DNA from: Rostratula benghalensis
Lineage: Eukaryota; Chordata; Aves; Charadriiformes; Rostratulidae
DNA: 64,000 bases
Direction: 5' to 3'
Assembly: GCA_013399305.1 (NCBI GenBank)
Contig: VXAI01000159.1
Coordinates: forward strand, 372,001-436,000
The position numbers and the translations under genes are program-made. This document shows, piece by piece, positions 1-12,278 of this stretch (position 1 is the first letter of the stretch; each line of letters begins with the position of its first letter). The notes beneath the pieces were generated by a model, which saw nothing but the letters and a program-made list of their open reading frames with translations, made no database searches and was not told the origin of the DNA.

Positions 1-1621
1 CATTGATAAATGCATGAAACAACAACTCCCGGGTTTACATTTTTCCTACATATGATTTAAGCAAAATCTTTAAGCCCTGACACGAAAGCCAGATTTGAAC
101 AGCAGTTCGTTTGAATGAAGAATGCACCTGCCCAGAGAGTCTCCTTGCTCAGAGGCCAGAGGATGTCCCTGGTCTCTGAGTGTGGTCACAATTCTCTCTC
201 TGCAGCTCTCCCTTTGAGGTTTTGCAATTTCAGGCTGATTGTTCTTTCAGATTCAACACCTTTTCAGTAGCCTTCCCTTCCTGTGGTGGCCTCTGGAAAT
301 AATGCTATTTAAAGCTATGTCATTTCAGTTCACCAAATGCCTACAACCAGTGGAAGTAATTGTCAACAAATACCATTGTTAATTAACTGGTAGAGGTGGG
401 GGAAGAAAAGAGGAAGAAGGGTCTTGTTGAGATTTCTATCAGAGCCAGGAGTACATCTTCTTTTCAATCGTTATTTGTTTTGTCAATATATCAGTGTCTA
501 AAACGTGCAAGTCTATAGCTTCCAGCTAGGGAAAAAACTGTTATGGGGTAATATTTCAATACAGCACCTTTAGCATTTTTTAAAAAGTTTATCAGGAAAT
601 CCTTATGGATTCCTGAAAATCCCCTGCACTTATGCATTAGCTGTTTCTAATTAGCCTGTTGAACAGCACACAGAACTTCAGCTCCAAGAAATGACCTTTA
701 TAAAAGTCAACAGCAACAGCTAAATACAAACTGTGCCAGCCACACTGTGCACACCTCTTCCATGATTACAAAAAGAATTACCATTAACTGTTAACATATA
801 ATTGTCAGCTCTTAACCTAACTGTATTCCAAGAAGAATATCACAGATGGATGAAAACTTAATCTTAAAGACTCCACTGAATACTGGATGGGTTGTACTAT
901 GTTCTTACTCCTTTACCATAGTAGAGTTGGAGCAACACTACATCCTTTCCATCTTTTGGCCAATTTGCCTTCAAGTCAGGCCTGGGTTCCTGCCTGTGCC
1001 AGTCTAAATGTGACAAACCTGGGAATAAAGAAGCGTGAAGGAAATAGGTCTGTGTGCACTCATACAGCAGTAACTACACTTACATCATTTGTTATGCATC
1101 TTTTCAGTAACAGGCAAATTAATTATAAAAAGCATTTTAAAAGTGGTTTTGCCCTATGTTATTGCCATGCACACAGTAAAAGAAATGCTAGAGGTACACC
1201 TGAACTTAGGATATAATTTACCTGACTGTTACTCATGCTCAGAGGCAGACAACCCTTTGAAGTTCCAATTTCATTGAGAGTCAGCAAAAAACAGCAGAAA
1301 AAAAATTAAATTATTCCAGAATGAATCAAACACTCAAAATCTTAGTCATGTTTGATGCCTTGTTTGGTTTTTTTACCTTGCAAGAGTTTAGGTGTGCACA
1401 GAGCTCTACAGGACCTGTTGTGAATTTCAGCTAGTGCAAAACTTGTTCTGGAGGCCACAAAGAACTGCCTGAGTTTGCTATTCTACCCTCTCACATCATG
1501 CAAGCTATAGATTTCACCCAGTAGTTTTTACATCATGGTCAAACTTAAAATTGAACAGCATTTATTTCAGAAATACAGTCGGGCTTTAAAGAATTCAGTA
1601 AAATGTGCTAAATGAAGGGGT
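1..1621. other. Unique AT-rich non-coding DNA
   Basis: I see no gene, exon or recognisable transposable element here. The open frames at about 0.9-1.3 kb overlap each other in different frames and have no family signature. AT-rich sequence with scattered short A and T runs continues up to the A-rich tract that follows. Confidence 0.6.
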
Positions 1622-1685
1622 TAAAAAAAAAAAAAAAAAGAAGAAAAAACCCAAAACAAAACAAAACCAAACCACAAAATCAAAA
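1622..1685. repeat. A-rich low-complexity tract with AAAAC units
   Basis: A run of about 17 A is followed by GAAGAAAAAACCC and several AAAAC/AAAACC units. This is a simple low-complexity tract. No retrotransposed body can be recognised next to it, so I do not call it a retrotransposon tail. Confidence 0.75.
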
Positions 1686-2411
1686 CAGTGCTGTTAAAGG
1701 CCTCAGAACACATAGCTCATTCTAGTACCCCTAAGGCAAGATTTACTTTCACCTGAGCAGTTCTGGGCTTATGCTTATCAGGCCAGATCCTAAATTCCCC
1801 GTGGGATGGTATTTCCACAGTATCCACTCCTTATTTTAGGAGACACATAAATGGGCTCTGAACAACCAGCTGAACATGACCTGTGTCAAATGGCATCCAA
1901 ACTCATTCCTTTGGTATGAATCGAGACAGAACTTGTCCTTAACTTAAATTGTTAAGGGCTTGGGACCTAAGTCTTCCTGTTGTAATTATTCAGACATCTT
2001 TAAAATGCCTCATTGATGACATTTCTTGTGAACAGAGAGACTGAAGGTAGACTGAACACAACTGTGCATTTTTTCCCACTCTTTTGCAGAAAACTCTGGT
2101 AAATTAATCTTATGTTGCAACAATAAATAACTATCATCTAAAGATTAGAAAGTGTCTGGACAAACAGTTCTTGATTTCCCCTGAGGCAGTTCAGGGCTAT
2201 CAGGATCCGAAATACCATCATGCCACACTGAATTCCTGAAATGATTCCATGATTCCAAAAATCATTCTCTACCAAAAAAACCCCCTATAATCAACCCTAT
2301 TTCCAAACAAAGCCATCATCTTATATTGTGATTTATTCTCATTTGTCCTGATACGTTTCATGCTATTTTACACACATTTTAATTCCAGAAAGTAGGTAAA
2401 ACTGAATTGGG
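1686..2411. other. Unique non-coding DNA
   Basis: No gene or clear repeat is visible. A doubled ATGATTCC at 2241-2256 is reminiscent of the 8-bp CR1 terminal repeat, but the sequence upstream does not resemble a CR1 3' end, so it is not called. Confidence 0.5.
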
Positions 2412-2535
2412 AGAAAGCTGAGGTAGAGTTCAGAAGACCTGGGTTTGAGTCCTTATGCCATTTCTTGGCCCACGCGAGTGTCTCAGATACGGCTCATTAC
2501 GGTGCCTCGTTTCCCCATTGGTGGGAAAGCAGAGC
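2412..2535 (+). mobile_element. MIR-like (CORE-SINE) relic
   Basis: The stretch contains AGACCTGGGTTTGAGTCC, which matches the tRNA-derived B-box part of MIR/CORE-SINEs (typically GGTTCGAATCC). About 55 bp downstream comes GTGCCTCGTTTCCCCATTGG, matching the conserved 'TGCCTCAGTTTCCCCATCTG' block of the same family in the expected order. Spacing and order support an old, diverged plus-strand copy. Boundaries are approximate. The open frames on both strands at 2430-2780 cross this relic and are not considered genes. Confidence 0.6.
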
Positions 2536-3094
2536 TTTCCAAACACAGGCAGAAAAGAAAAAACCAGCAGTTGTTTTGCCTTGAAAAAGGATTGTGGGGT
2601 TGTTTTTTTTCCCTTCCTGCCACTCAAGCAGACTCTAAACACACCTCCCTCTTTTCCCAGATAATGGCTTTATCTGTGAATTGCATCAGTAAAACACTGA
2701 GATTCTTCTTTTTTTTACTGCACTGCAGCCCCAGACAAGCAGGAACGTTACAACTTTCAAAGGGAATGTTTGTATTTTAAGCTCAGCTGTAGCCACAGTC
2801 TTTTTAGGTCAGATCACTTAGAACAGGGGGTGTGTGTGGAAGGGGGAGCAACAAACATTTTTTAACTGTCAGTTGGAACTGAAAGAAACAGCATGAAAAG
2901 AGGTAGCTTAGCTATTGGTTTTGAAGCGATGGCATTTGTCTGTGAGTGCACAGCCTACGAAAGGCGACAGGTTCTAAAATAATGGTACCGTAGCAGGCAC
3001 TGAAATGTAAAACATATGTCACACTTTTCCCTGCTCACAGTAAGGTTTAAAATATTTATAATGCTGCACCTTTCCCTGAAAGCTTTCTGCAGCT
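2536..3094. other. Unique non-coding DNA
   Basis: No gene or transposon was recognised. A short T run and a TG-rich spot (about 2828-2840) are the only local features. The last 150 bp lead into a patch with unusually many CpGs. Confidence 0.5.
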
Positions 3095-3160
3095 TTCCCG
3101 GGTTCACGGGTAGGTGAATCATCTCCCCGAGAACCGCGCTGCGATGCTTATGCGGATTTG
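3095..3160. promoter_or_regulatory. Small CpG-dense patch
   Basis: About eight CpG dinucleotides fall within roughly 65 bp (CCCGGG, TTCACGGG, CCCCGAGAACCGCGCTGCG, TATGCGG), whereas the surrounding kilobases have very few. It is far too short for a conventional CpG island. In a CpG-depleted vertebrate background such clustering may mark a small unmethylated regulatory element. The function is inference only. No TATA box or open frame of interest is associated with it. Confidence 0.25.
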
Positions 3161-4344
3161 TTCCTCTGCATACAAAGTGGGAGCAAATTTTAGGGTGCAA
3201 AAGCATGGTTATGCAGCAGCCCCAAGATAGCTGTTTTGTCAGTATGCATTCATCCTGACACAGCATTCGCTTCCACAACAGGATTGCTTTTAAAAAAAAA
3301 AAAAAAACCCCTACTGTTTCATTTACAACACAAGCTGAGGAACTGATGTTACCACTTTCTGGTGTGAGAAGACCACAAATTTGTCAGGAAAGCATGATCT
3401 AGGGCTTGAACTGGGTAAAAGGAACACAGAACATGAGCATCCCTTTGCACACATAGGAAGGACAAGGACACGATAGGCTTTGGTTTTTTTTCTTTAATGT
3501 TCTTTAGCATGAATTTGATTGGCATTGGAGAAGAAATTATTTTTTGAGAGTAAAACTAAACGGAACAGTCTGGGTTTTTTTCTCAAAGGAATTAGAGGGT
3601 CTTTAGGAACCACCTGCTCACAGGAGATCTGACCTGTGGACAAACACGTCTCCCTTACCCCAAGCTGCAAGAAAATAAAGGGTAGGCCTCTATTCACCAT
3701 GTGTGCAAGAAGACATAGATTTCCAGACTAACGAGTTGTTTAGCAGCTACTGTGGTAGAATTTAGGTATCAAAAAAACCCCCAAAACTCCAGAAAGTCAG
3801 TGAAACAGAGGCTGGTGGGAACATATGTGCAGACTTTCCTAGGAATACATGGAAAAAACCTTCTTTTGAAACAAAATAGAGCAGACGAAGTCAAATGTGC
3901 ACATCCTGCTGAAGGTCTGTCTCAAACCAAAGTATTTTAGACACACCAAGTCATAAGCTTTCAGGAAAAGACTCTCAAAAGGCATGATTCTGGCATCTCT
4001 CATTTGTGAAAAAAGCCCTATGAGATGAAGTCTCTCCAGAGTACCACCTAAAAATCATAAACGTTTTTAAAACATTTTTTTAACCAGTGGGGTATTTTTA
4101 ATAGTTCAGACACATTTGGGTCATTTTTCTCAAACTGTTTTTCTTCGTAAATGCACAATTTTTAGTTCAGTGCAGTTCACTTAAGTTTGTATTAAACTTT
4201 GCCAAGCATCTAAAATTTTCCATATTAGAACCAAGCTCCAGGAGCACCGCTATCTTATGTGATCTTAATCTTCAGAGAGCAATAGCCAGCTCCATACTCA
4301 GACTCAGGCTATTAGCAGCCTTTAGTTTTCAAATAAATAAAAAG
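3161..4344. other. Unique non-coding DNA with poly-A run
   Basis: A 16-bp A run lies at 3292-3307. Otherwise the sequence is unique, and the short open frames on both strands show no recognisable family. Confidence 0.5.
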
Positions 4345-4536
4345 GGAAGGAAGAAAGGAAGAAAGGAAGAAAGGAAGAAAGGAAGAAAGGAAGAAAGGAA
4401 GAAAGGAAGAAAGGAAGAAAGGAAGAAAGGAAGAAAGGANAAAGGAAGAAAGGAAGAAAGGAAGAAAGGAAGAAAGGAAGAAAGGAAGAAAGGAAGAAAG
4501 GAAGAAAGGAAGAAAGGAAGAAAGGAAGAAAGGAAA
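4345..4536. repeat. (AAAGGAAG)n octanucleotide microsatellite with assembly N
   Basis: About 24 nearly perfect copies of the 8-bp purine unit AAAGGAAG form a pure polypurine tract; the opposite strand is polypyrimidine. A single N sits at 4440. The octamer register on the two sides of the N is offset: two bases would be needed to keep phase, but only one is present. The N is therefore a placeholder and the true array length is uncertain. The minus-strand open frame across it (repeating Leu-Ser-Ser-Phe-Leu-Pro-Phe-Phe) is an artefact of the repeat. Such tracts can form triplex DNA and are highly length-variable. Confidence 0.97.
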
Positions 4537-6686
4537 AAGAAACAATTTTCCCTATCTTATACCAATAAGCTCCTCACTTTTTTATGTCCTTCCACATGTC
4601 GCTTGTACGGCCACCCATTTTCTTGCCTTAAGTTATACTTTGCTTCAGCTAAGAATCAAGTACCTGAAGATATTTTTTAAGTGTCTGGTTCTCTAATAAT
4701 GTTCACTAAAACATTTCCTTCTCTCAACAGTGAGCTACTTCTGGTGCATGGTAGCAATCTGGACAGCAGGCTGTGCAGACGAATTTCCGTAGATAATTAG
4801 CGGAGTGGATATTCAGCAGAAGTGGGTCATAGTGTGCTTGTTCACAGATGGTTCGATAGAATGATTTCAGCACATGCACTTCTCTGAACGCATAAAATTT
4901 TGAAAGAGGAAAGGAAGTGAAAAGAAAAAAAAAAAAAGAAATATTTTTAAAGGTTTAGGAAAGGTTATAGAATATATGGTTTCAGTGTAGGTAGATAATA
5001 GGTAGAGAAAGCCTCTCACGTAGGCAGTGAATGCATTGCACTATGTATCAGCAGCCAGAAGAGCGTGCTTTTAGAAAAAACACTCATCAAACAGGAGTCA
5101 GCCTAACTGCTGCAGATAGAGACTGACGCTGTCTTACAATTGTCAATGAAGTACAAACAAAATAGGCATTTATCTATACACACACAGACTACAGCTACAA
5201 ACACCACTTGTTTCATGATAGCACCACGTTCGGCACAGGCCTGGCTCCCAGCTGGGAAGGCAGCCACTGCCTCCGGAGCCATGTCCCACTGCAGCAGGAC
5301 TGCGTCACCAACCAACACATTTGAAGTCCAACAACAACAAACAAACAAACAAACAAAAGTCCCTAAAGATTCCTTATAAACTCAAAATCAGGGCTCTTCT
5401 GTTTCCTAGGATAGCTCCGCACATGAGTAAAACACGCTGTAGAGCCCAGTGACAAACAGCACAAAGGTTCTGGGAGACAAGATACAAATAACCAAGCTAC
5501 TAAACCCTTCAAGAATTACCTCTGGTCTTTAGAACCACCAATGGAAAGTCAGGGACTTTGCAACATTTTGGAGTCCAAGCTCATTAGTAAGTTGTTACGT
5601 TTCTCCACTATGGTGATTGCAGCACTGCCATTAAAAGGTAGAGAAATCTTTCTGTGGCATTTGTTGTGGAAACATAGTAAACCTAGTACTTTTCTCCTAG
5701 CAACAAGCAGCTGACATAAAATTATCATACATTGAACAAAATTTACTTCCAGATCATAACACATAACCATAAACTTCAGCCTATCACTGTCCTCAGAGTA
5801 TTGTGGTAGCTGACATTGTTCATTCTGGTGTTTTCCCACTTCAAAGCTCAGACCGTTTGCAGAGCAGATGATACAGATAGAAATAAGTTATATTGCTGTA
5901 TTTTTCTATTAAAAATGCAAACAAAAGCATGAAAATGACCAAATTCCTTGTCATTAAGAGAATATGATATATAAAACATTAGCATTTCAGATATTATATC
6001 AATTTTTTGCCCTAAAGATACACCTGAAACAGTAATTTCTTACAAAGAAGGTGAGGTTGGAACAACGTGCTTGTTTTGTAGTTGTGTACAGATCCTAACA
6101 CAATGGGATTCTCTTGCCTGACAGTGGCTCTTGATGTTTGGATGTTATTAGCAAAAAAGTACTCAAATACAAGTTTAGATAGGTGAAATACTGAATATAA
6201 CTTGCTTATATTCTCACTTACAGAATATCACACAAGTAGCAAACTTGTTAATAGATATTAGATTTGGTCCAATATGAATGAAAGAGGTTGTCCAACTATT
6301 CAAGGAAATAATGAACAAATAATTGAGTTACCCATACTAACTTTCAGAAAGTCCTTGATCAACATCTTTAGTTATTTTTTTGCTGTACCTTTCCTGGCTA
6401 AAGGTATTGCCACACGGCAGCTGCCTTTGCTACTGTCTGGCACAGAATTTTAGCCCAGATCTAATATTTTATCAGATGAATTTTCTGTTATAGAGCAATA
6501 CACTCTTCTTAGGTGCATGCAGTGTCAAAAAAAACCAGTGTGTACACTGGGACTTAGCACTCCCCAGTCAGACATTATGAAGATACAACTTCATTGTTTA
6601 TCATTTCACTGTTCTTACACTGAAACCTAATCATAATTTCACCCTTTCCGACATCAATTTTAAAGATGAAAGATTAAAATGCATGA
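4537..6686. other. Unique AT-rich non-coding DNA with short simple repeats
   Basis: This holds an A-rich run near 4924-4936 and an (AAC)n/(AAAC)n tract at 5329-5357. No gene, exon or transposon is recognisable. Overlapping opposite-strand open frames at 5.1-5.4 kb are chance. Confidence 0.5.
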
Positions 6687-6716
6687 GTGGTGTGTGTGTG
6701 GTGTGGTGTGTGTGTG
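6687..6716. repeat. (TG)n microsatellite, interrupted
   Basis: TG dinucleotides interrupted by extra G bases (GGTGTGTGTGTGGTGTGGTG and onward) cover about 30 bp. This is a simple polymorphic-type repeat with potential for Z-DNA. Confidence 0.9.
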
Positions 6717-9013
6717 CATAGTATCTCTTCCAGATCAACAATTTCAGTTCCAGGACAATAAGACTGAGATGTACAGCTGCACACAGACAGCACAAAACAT
6801 TTAAAAAATCTATAAACCAGTGATTTAACAAACCACTAACTAAAAGGAGGCATCTGATTATATAAAATTGCCAAGCGGATGCCAAGAACACTGTTATGGT
6901 TTCCAGTCATTTACTGCTTACACTTCACTCCAAAAGCCATACCTTCTTTTTTTCTGCTCTCCTAGAAGCTCCAAGGTCCACCCAGCACAGAGCCTGGGAA
7001 AAATCTGGTGAAGGAGGAGAGAGAGGGGGGAAAAAACAAACCAGACCAGAAAAATCCACCACAGCCAACTCATCATCTCTTTCTAGTATTCTCCATTTTT
7101 GCAATTCAAGAAACAAAGTATTTTAGCAACTTAAAGAGCCAGCACCTAAATGAGAAAGGATTGGTTCATGAAAGCAGGAATTAAACTTAATTTGTCAGTT
7201 CAGTTTAAAAAAGTAAGGCAGGGAATTAGTAAAAAAGTAACATCCATTGGAAGAGTTTGACTACTGAACTTAGTAATAACGCTTAAAATTCACCAGTCAC
7301 TCATTTATACATGTGTTAGCACAACATGGGTAAGAATCTAAGATTTAAATCGGCTTTCAGGGAAACATCAATCCATAATCGCCTGTAATTGTTTCAAATA
7401 CACTCTAAATTGTTTTAGACGTGGCTAAGATGCAATAAGGCTGACAGTTTGCAAAACAAATTATCAGTGCATTAGGCCTGGAAGTTATGATTTGCAGTAT
7501 GAAATACACTTGAAAGAAGGAAGAGTTCAATCACACAGCATCACATAATTCACGGCGGTTTTCTGCATTTTGTGTCATGGCATTTATCCTGTACAGAACT
7601 TTGCATAATGATAAACGTAGCACAACATTATAAAGGTTCTACTCTGGATTCCATGCTGGTGCCCTGTTCATGTGCACTTGATAAACAGAAACATAGTAGG
7701 CCACAAGCAGTACGAATAAACCAATCACACACAGTCAGCTCATACCTTCTGTACTGGTGGTCCAGGCAACTCACCAAAACTCAAAAAAGACGCCATGCCA
7801 AGTCCACAGGGAAGCTGGGAGCAGACTTCACTCGCCATCCTCCCTTGTTGAACCCTTTGCCCTACTGTCCCTCACCACTTACTCTTCATTTTATGCCATG
7901 CATCAGTCTCCTACTTCCATTTGCATTTCAGGAACTCCTCAGCAAGGCAACAGTGGCATAATTTGCTCATGGTACATTTATTCAAAAATAGGACTTTCTT
8001 TCCCTGGGAAACCATATTTCAAACAACCTGATCGCTGAGGGCGAGCACGGTGTGTTACACCTGGTGGAGAAGTAATTGTCTGCAGTCATGTTCTCACTCT
8101 CTCAGGAAAAATAAGTGCTTCGTGGACTGCTCTTTCCAAAGTAGGCATTCGAGCTTAATTTTCAAAAGGCATTGACCAAAATTCTGCCTGAATCAGGCTA
8201 TTCCACTCAGTGTGCATAAAACAATACATGTTGTAGGTCTTTTATAAACCATCCAGCTGATTCATTCTCACAATGTCCCTGGGCAGTCATTCAGGCGTTA
8301 GTGAATGTGCTTCATCTTACTGCAAACACGTCAGGAAGAAAGGCACGTGCTATTTGCAGTTTAATCCTGACTCATCTCACTTTGAGTTCTACCTATTGCA
8401 GCCCTTCACACTTCATCTTGGACACTAAATGAAAGGAAACACATACAACTAGAAGTGCCAACTGGTATTTTTTTAAACACCATCCCAAAGATGCAGAGGA
8501 CTGCTGTATCTTTAGGGGCAGAGGAGTATCCTTCTTTCAGTTCTATGCCTTTATGCAAGATAGATGGAATATGTTATTAAGCTGAAGGGAATAAACAGAG
8601 GATCTGATAACATGATTTCTGACTTGCATGATGCACAGAATCGACTCACCTTAAAGTGATCAAGTCAATCAGTGCAAACAAATTTTACATACAGGCATTT
8701 CATGGTGTTACAGGCAGTAACATCTGACAGACAATGAGGAGATTCAATCCAAGCCAGCCAGGATAATTCAGATCTCAGAGGAACAGGTCAGAAAAAAAAT
8801 TTCCTCTACACTATGAGATGCTTTAAAGCAGCACAGGAATTATGCCAAGGGAATGGAAAGGAGGGAGGAAGATTATCTCAGTTTGTGTTCCCAGACGGAC
8901 AGGAGGGAACTGCAGTTATTCCAAAGGGACTCTGTAAAAGTATGCAGAAGTATTCCTTTTTTTCATGGACACTCTTCACTCCCCCACGTCCATCCTACCC
9001 AGAGCACACAGGT
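6717..9013. other. Unique non-coding DNA
   Basis: No gene or repeat was recognised. A 129-codon open frame at 7572-7961 (+) overlaps a second frame of similar quality and has no domain signature; I treat it as chance. A purine-rich/pyrimidine-rich spot lies at about 7010-7040. Confidence 0.5.
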
Positions 9014-9023
9014 TATATATAAG
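9014..9023 (+). promoter_or_regulatory. TATA-box-like site
   Basis: TATATATAAG fits the TATAWAWR consensus. It is followed after about 25-40 bp by a locally GC-richer stretch (GTGCTCGGGGCACGCAGG and four CTG triplets, to 9063) where a start site would fall. No credible first exon or open frame follows, and TATA-like strings are frequent in AT-rich DNA, so this is only a candidate core promoter. Confidence 0.2.
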
Positions 9024-9981
9024 AGACAGCAGTGCTCGGGGCACGCAGGCTGCTGCTGCTGCTCAGTGAGGATGTCACTCAGTGAGCACAAGTGCAGACA
9101 GGCTTCCTTATTTAATGCCTGCCTGTTCTTTCAATTCTGCTCCTGTGGTCTGTTGCTGAGTGATGTTGATCTTTGTCTCTCGACTACCTGGAGTGAATTC
9201 CATTGCAAATAACCTATTCTCCTGTTGCTTAATGCAAAGCCAACAAAAATGCCAGCACTTGATTTCCCACTGTTCCCAGCTGCTCTTCTCGGGAGCAGTA
9301 TGAGTAAAGCAGCTCACTTCCCAAAGGATAAGCACACCGCTTGCCAGATTTTTCTGAGGCTTTATGGATCCACTAAAGTAAAGGAAGATGGGGAAGGAGG
9401 GGGAGTATGGGAAAAAAAGAATAATGGAATAATATCTATTTTACAGCTTTATATCTTTTAAAAGCAGTAGAAAGTATCATGTCTTGAACTGACCCACTAT
9501 ATGAAATGCCATTATATTTCATCCAGTCGTCCCTGCTACTTGCTCAGTTGTGTTTTGTTAAAGCTTATCTTCCAATTTTGATAGAAGAATCCATCAATTC
9601 TCATGGTATTCTGTTCAAATGGCTAGTTGCATTATCTGAATGATAAAGTAAGGATAGATCTCTATAGTCAATGTACACAAACCAGCTCTAACAGAGACCT
9701 GGCAGCACAGACCTCAATATGTATTAGCCATTATTTCTGCACTGCCTTGAATAGGTTTCACAAGCCATAATGAACTACAAGGTTGCCTCTGTATTCTATT
9801 AACTGCCAGGTGCAGCATAGATATAGGCAGGCACCTATCCAGAGGTACAGAGGAAGTATTGCTAATTGCTGAACTACCAGAAACACCAAAAAATAAACGT
9901 CACCCGCCACCGACCACGTCCTGAAATGCTATGTAGGGACAGCAACCCATGTAGGGAATTTCTTTTGGTAATTTCTCTGCC
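9024..9981. other. Unique non-coding DNA with short CTG run
   Basis: Four CTG triplets occur near 9050-9063. Overlapping frames in 9.1-9.5 kb on both strands have no family signature. A CpG-containing spot (ACGTCACCCGCCACCGACC) lies at about 9897-9915. Confidence 0.45.
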
Positions 9982-9994
9982 TGACGTTCACGTG
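9982..9994. promoter_or_regulatory. CRE-like half site next to canonical E-box
   Basis: TGACGT (9982-9987, CREB/ATF-type core) is followed by TC and then CACGTG (9989-9994 with shared context), the palindromic E-box bound by USF, MYC/MAX, MITF/TFE and CLOCK/BMAL1 factors. A second CRE-type core, ACGTCA, lies about 85 bp upstream near 9898. The two adjacent CpG-containing motifs stand out in CpG-poor DNA. Function is not shown by sequence alone. Confidence 0.25.
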
Positions 9995-12215
9995 GTAGCT
10001 AGGTCAGGAATGGTCTGCTACACTCAATGCAAACTCCCTACACAAAGATGCTGAATGCTAATTCGTTTAAAATTAACTAACTGACATCTGCAATTTCAGG
10101 GTTTAAATTTCAAGACATGAATTACCCGCAAAACTAGTACAGTTAGAGGACTTCAAAAAAACCCTCAAAACTTTAAATTAATGAAAACATCTGCAAAAAG
10201 CTTGCCTTTGCACATATGGATGACTCAAATAGCAGACTGGTGTAAATGAATCCATATATACATATGCATGTACAGTTATAGCATGAATCAAGCTTGTGTC
10301 TCTAAGATTGCCTTTTCCCTCAGAGTAGTGAGGTTTCCACTGCATTTATAGAGTCCGCTGCTTCCATCCCCAATTGTCTCTGTTCCATATTGGCAGGTAC
10401 ACGGAGGAACTACTGCTCAGCATCTTCAGGCAGCCTTAAAGATGCTAGAGGTCTTACACTGCAGTTCTCTCTAGCTTCCTTGGCGTGTGGCTGAAGTATT
10501 TCAGGGAAAAGCAGGACAACGGTAACGAAAAGCAAATTAAAATTTAGCTCAGTTTCAGCACACATTCAGGAGTACTACTGATTTAAGAGCTGTTGGTAAA
10601 ATGTATTATTCTGAAAAATACAATAGCCCAGTATCTGCTAATTTCCTTGTTGTTTCACGGTACAAAAACCGTAACTGTTTATTTGAGCAAGGCCCTTGAG
10701 AGGCAAAAGCCACTGAGGATTGTGTATTAGTGGTAAAAAGCCCCCAAACCACTGCACATATACTTCAGTCCTACCCAGAGTCCCCATCTGACCATTGCAC
10801 TAAGTTTACCTTAACATAACATCTGATGAGAAAATTACTTTGTAACAATGTAACTTCATTTATGTTTCCAAGGAAAAAACAAGTATTTTATTTTTTGCTG
10901 TTAAAAAAAAAAATCAAACAAATAAACAGGAAGTCTAAGAGACAGATTTGATTATAGTCAGGAAGGATAAATACAGGATCTTTGATTATTATGAGAACAG
11001 CTCCACAGGCCTGTGATGACTTTGAATTAACAGTAGCAGTTTAAACCACCAGCAACCCAAAGACACTGGTACATTTAAGTGCATTGACAGTAATCTCATT
11101 TTAGCTAAGTAAACAAGGTAGAAAGGTTGTTTTGTTTCAAGAAAGTATTTTCTGTGTGCAAAGAATGAATTTAATCTTAATATGCATAAAATTAAATTTG
11201 TCATTGGATCTTTTCTTAAACTATTTATGCTAATAATGAAGAATACAAGCACACACCTCTTATAAGCGCTGTCCTTATGCAATGTGGAGTTCAAGCAGGA
11301 GAGGAAATAAAGGAAACAAATTTCAGTTCCTTTCAAAAGCATAGGAAATGAATGAGAAAAACCTAGGTACTGGTGTATTCCAGCAATTAAAAGTCACAGT
11401 GATTAGGAAAGACTTCTCTACTACGCTGCTGTGGAGGAGCTGGGCAAAGCGCTGCTGATATAATAACAAAAAAAGATCTTAAATTAAAAAGAAATCTATG
11501 CCCAAGAGAGGTTTGCAAACAGATTGCTAACATCACTTAGGTTTATTCAAAGTGATTGGTGAAGTCTTTCCCCATTAATCTTCCTCTATCCCCCAGGATG
11601 TTAAACACCCAGAGAAAAAAGCACCATCATGTAGTAGGAGTAGGAGAGGGCACCGAATTCAGAGCTGTCCACATTCACCCATCAAGTAGTAGAACTGTGA
11701 AAAACCAGGCAAAGTCTCTTTCACTTTCTGAGCAGCTTCATGGCCTATGATAAAAGATTATTATTTGCAATAGTGAGTTTAGTTTCACAGGTCATGGAAT
11801 GAATTTGTTGCACACAACGTGATGTGACTCTCTTCAAAGTCATCACGTGCAATTGTGTCTCTTGGCCAGACTCAAAGTCTAGCAAAGCTCAGGAGGAATC
11901 TGCCACTGCTCTCTCACCAAGCTTTCTGCCCTTCTAATCATACGTGACTTGTGTTCTGAATTTTGTATCCCCAACAACAACTGGAAATTTAAAAACTGGC
12001 AAGAGGAATTTCAAAAGTTCTTTTCATTGTAAGCTTGTAAGAATAACCCAAAGTAGTTTGCAATTTCAGATGGGAAACATCTGACAAGCCGCCTTCTCCC
12101 TGTACAGTCTTTGCCCCTCCAGCCCCCAGCACATGGAAAAATAATAAATTTTATCTTCATTTGAGTTTCTTTTTAACATTAATAAAGGTAGAATTGATGC
12201 AACACATGCTGAAAA
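9995..12215. other. Unique AT-rich non-coding DNA
   Basis: No gene, exon or transposon was recognised. It contains TA-rich alternation near 10252-10275 and an A run near 10902-10913. A 117-codon minus-strand frame at 10989-11342 shows no recognisable family. Confidence 0.5.
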
Positions 12216-12278
12216 GAAAACAAACAAACAAAAAAACCCCCCAACAACAACAACAACAAAACAAAACAAAAAAACCCT
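12216..12278. repeat. AC-rich simple repeat (AAAC/AAC units)
   Basis: Mixed CAAA, CAA and CAAAA units with two C runs form a low-complexity tract. The minus-strand open frame reading Val/Phe-rich sequence through it is an artefact. Confidence 0.85.

Noticed and set aside
2241..2256. Doubled ATGATTCC as a plus-strand CR1 terminus
   Set aside because: Upstream sequence has no similarity to the CR1 3' region, and two 8-mers alone are not sufficient.
4312..4545. Leu/Ser/Phe/Pro repeat protein on the minus strand
   Set aside because: It is a direct translation of the AAAGGAAG microsatellite.
7572..7961. 129-codon plus-strand frame as a gene
   Set aside because: No domain or motif, and a second plus-strand frame of similar quality overlaps it; lengths like this occur by chance.
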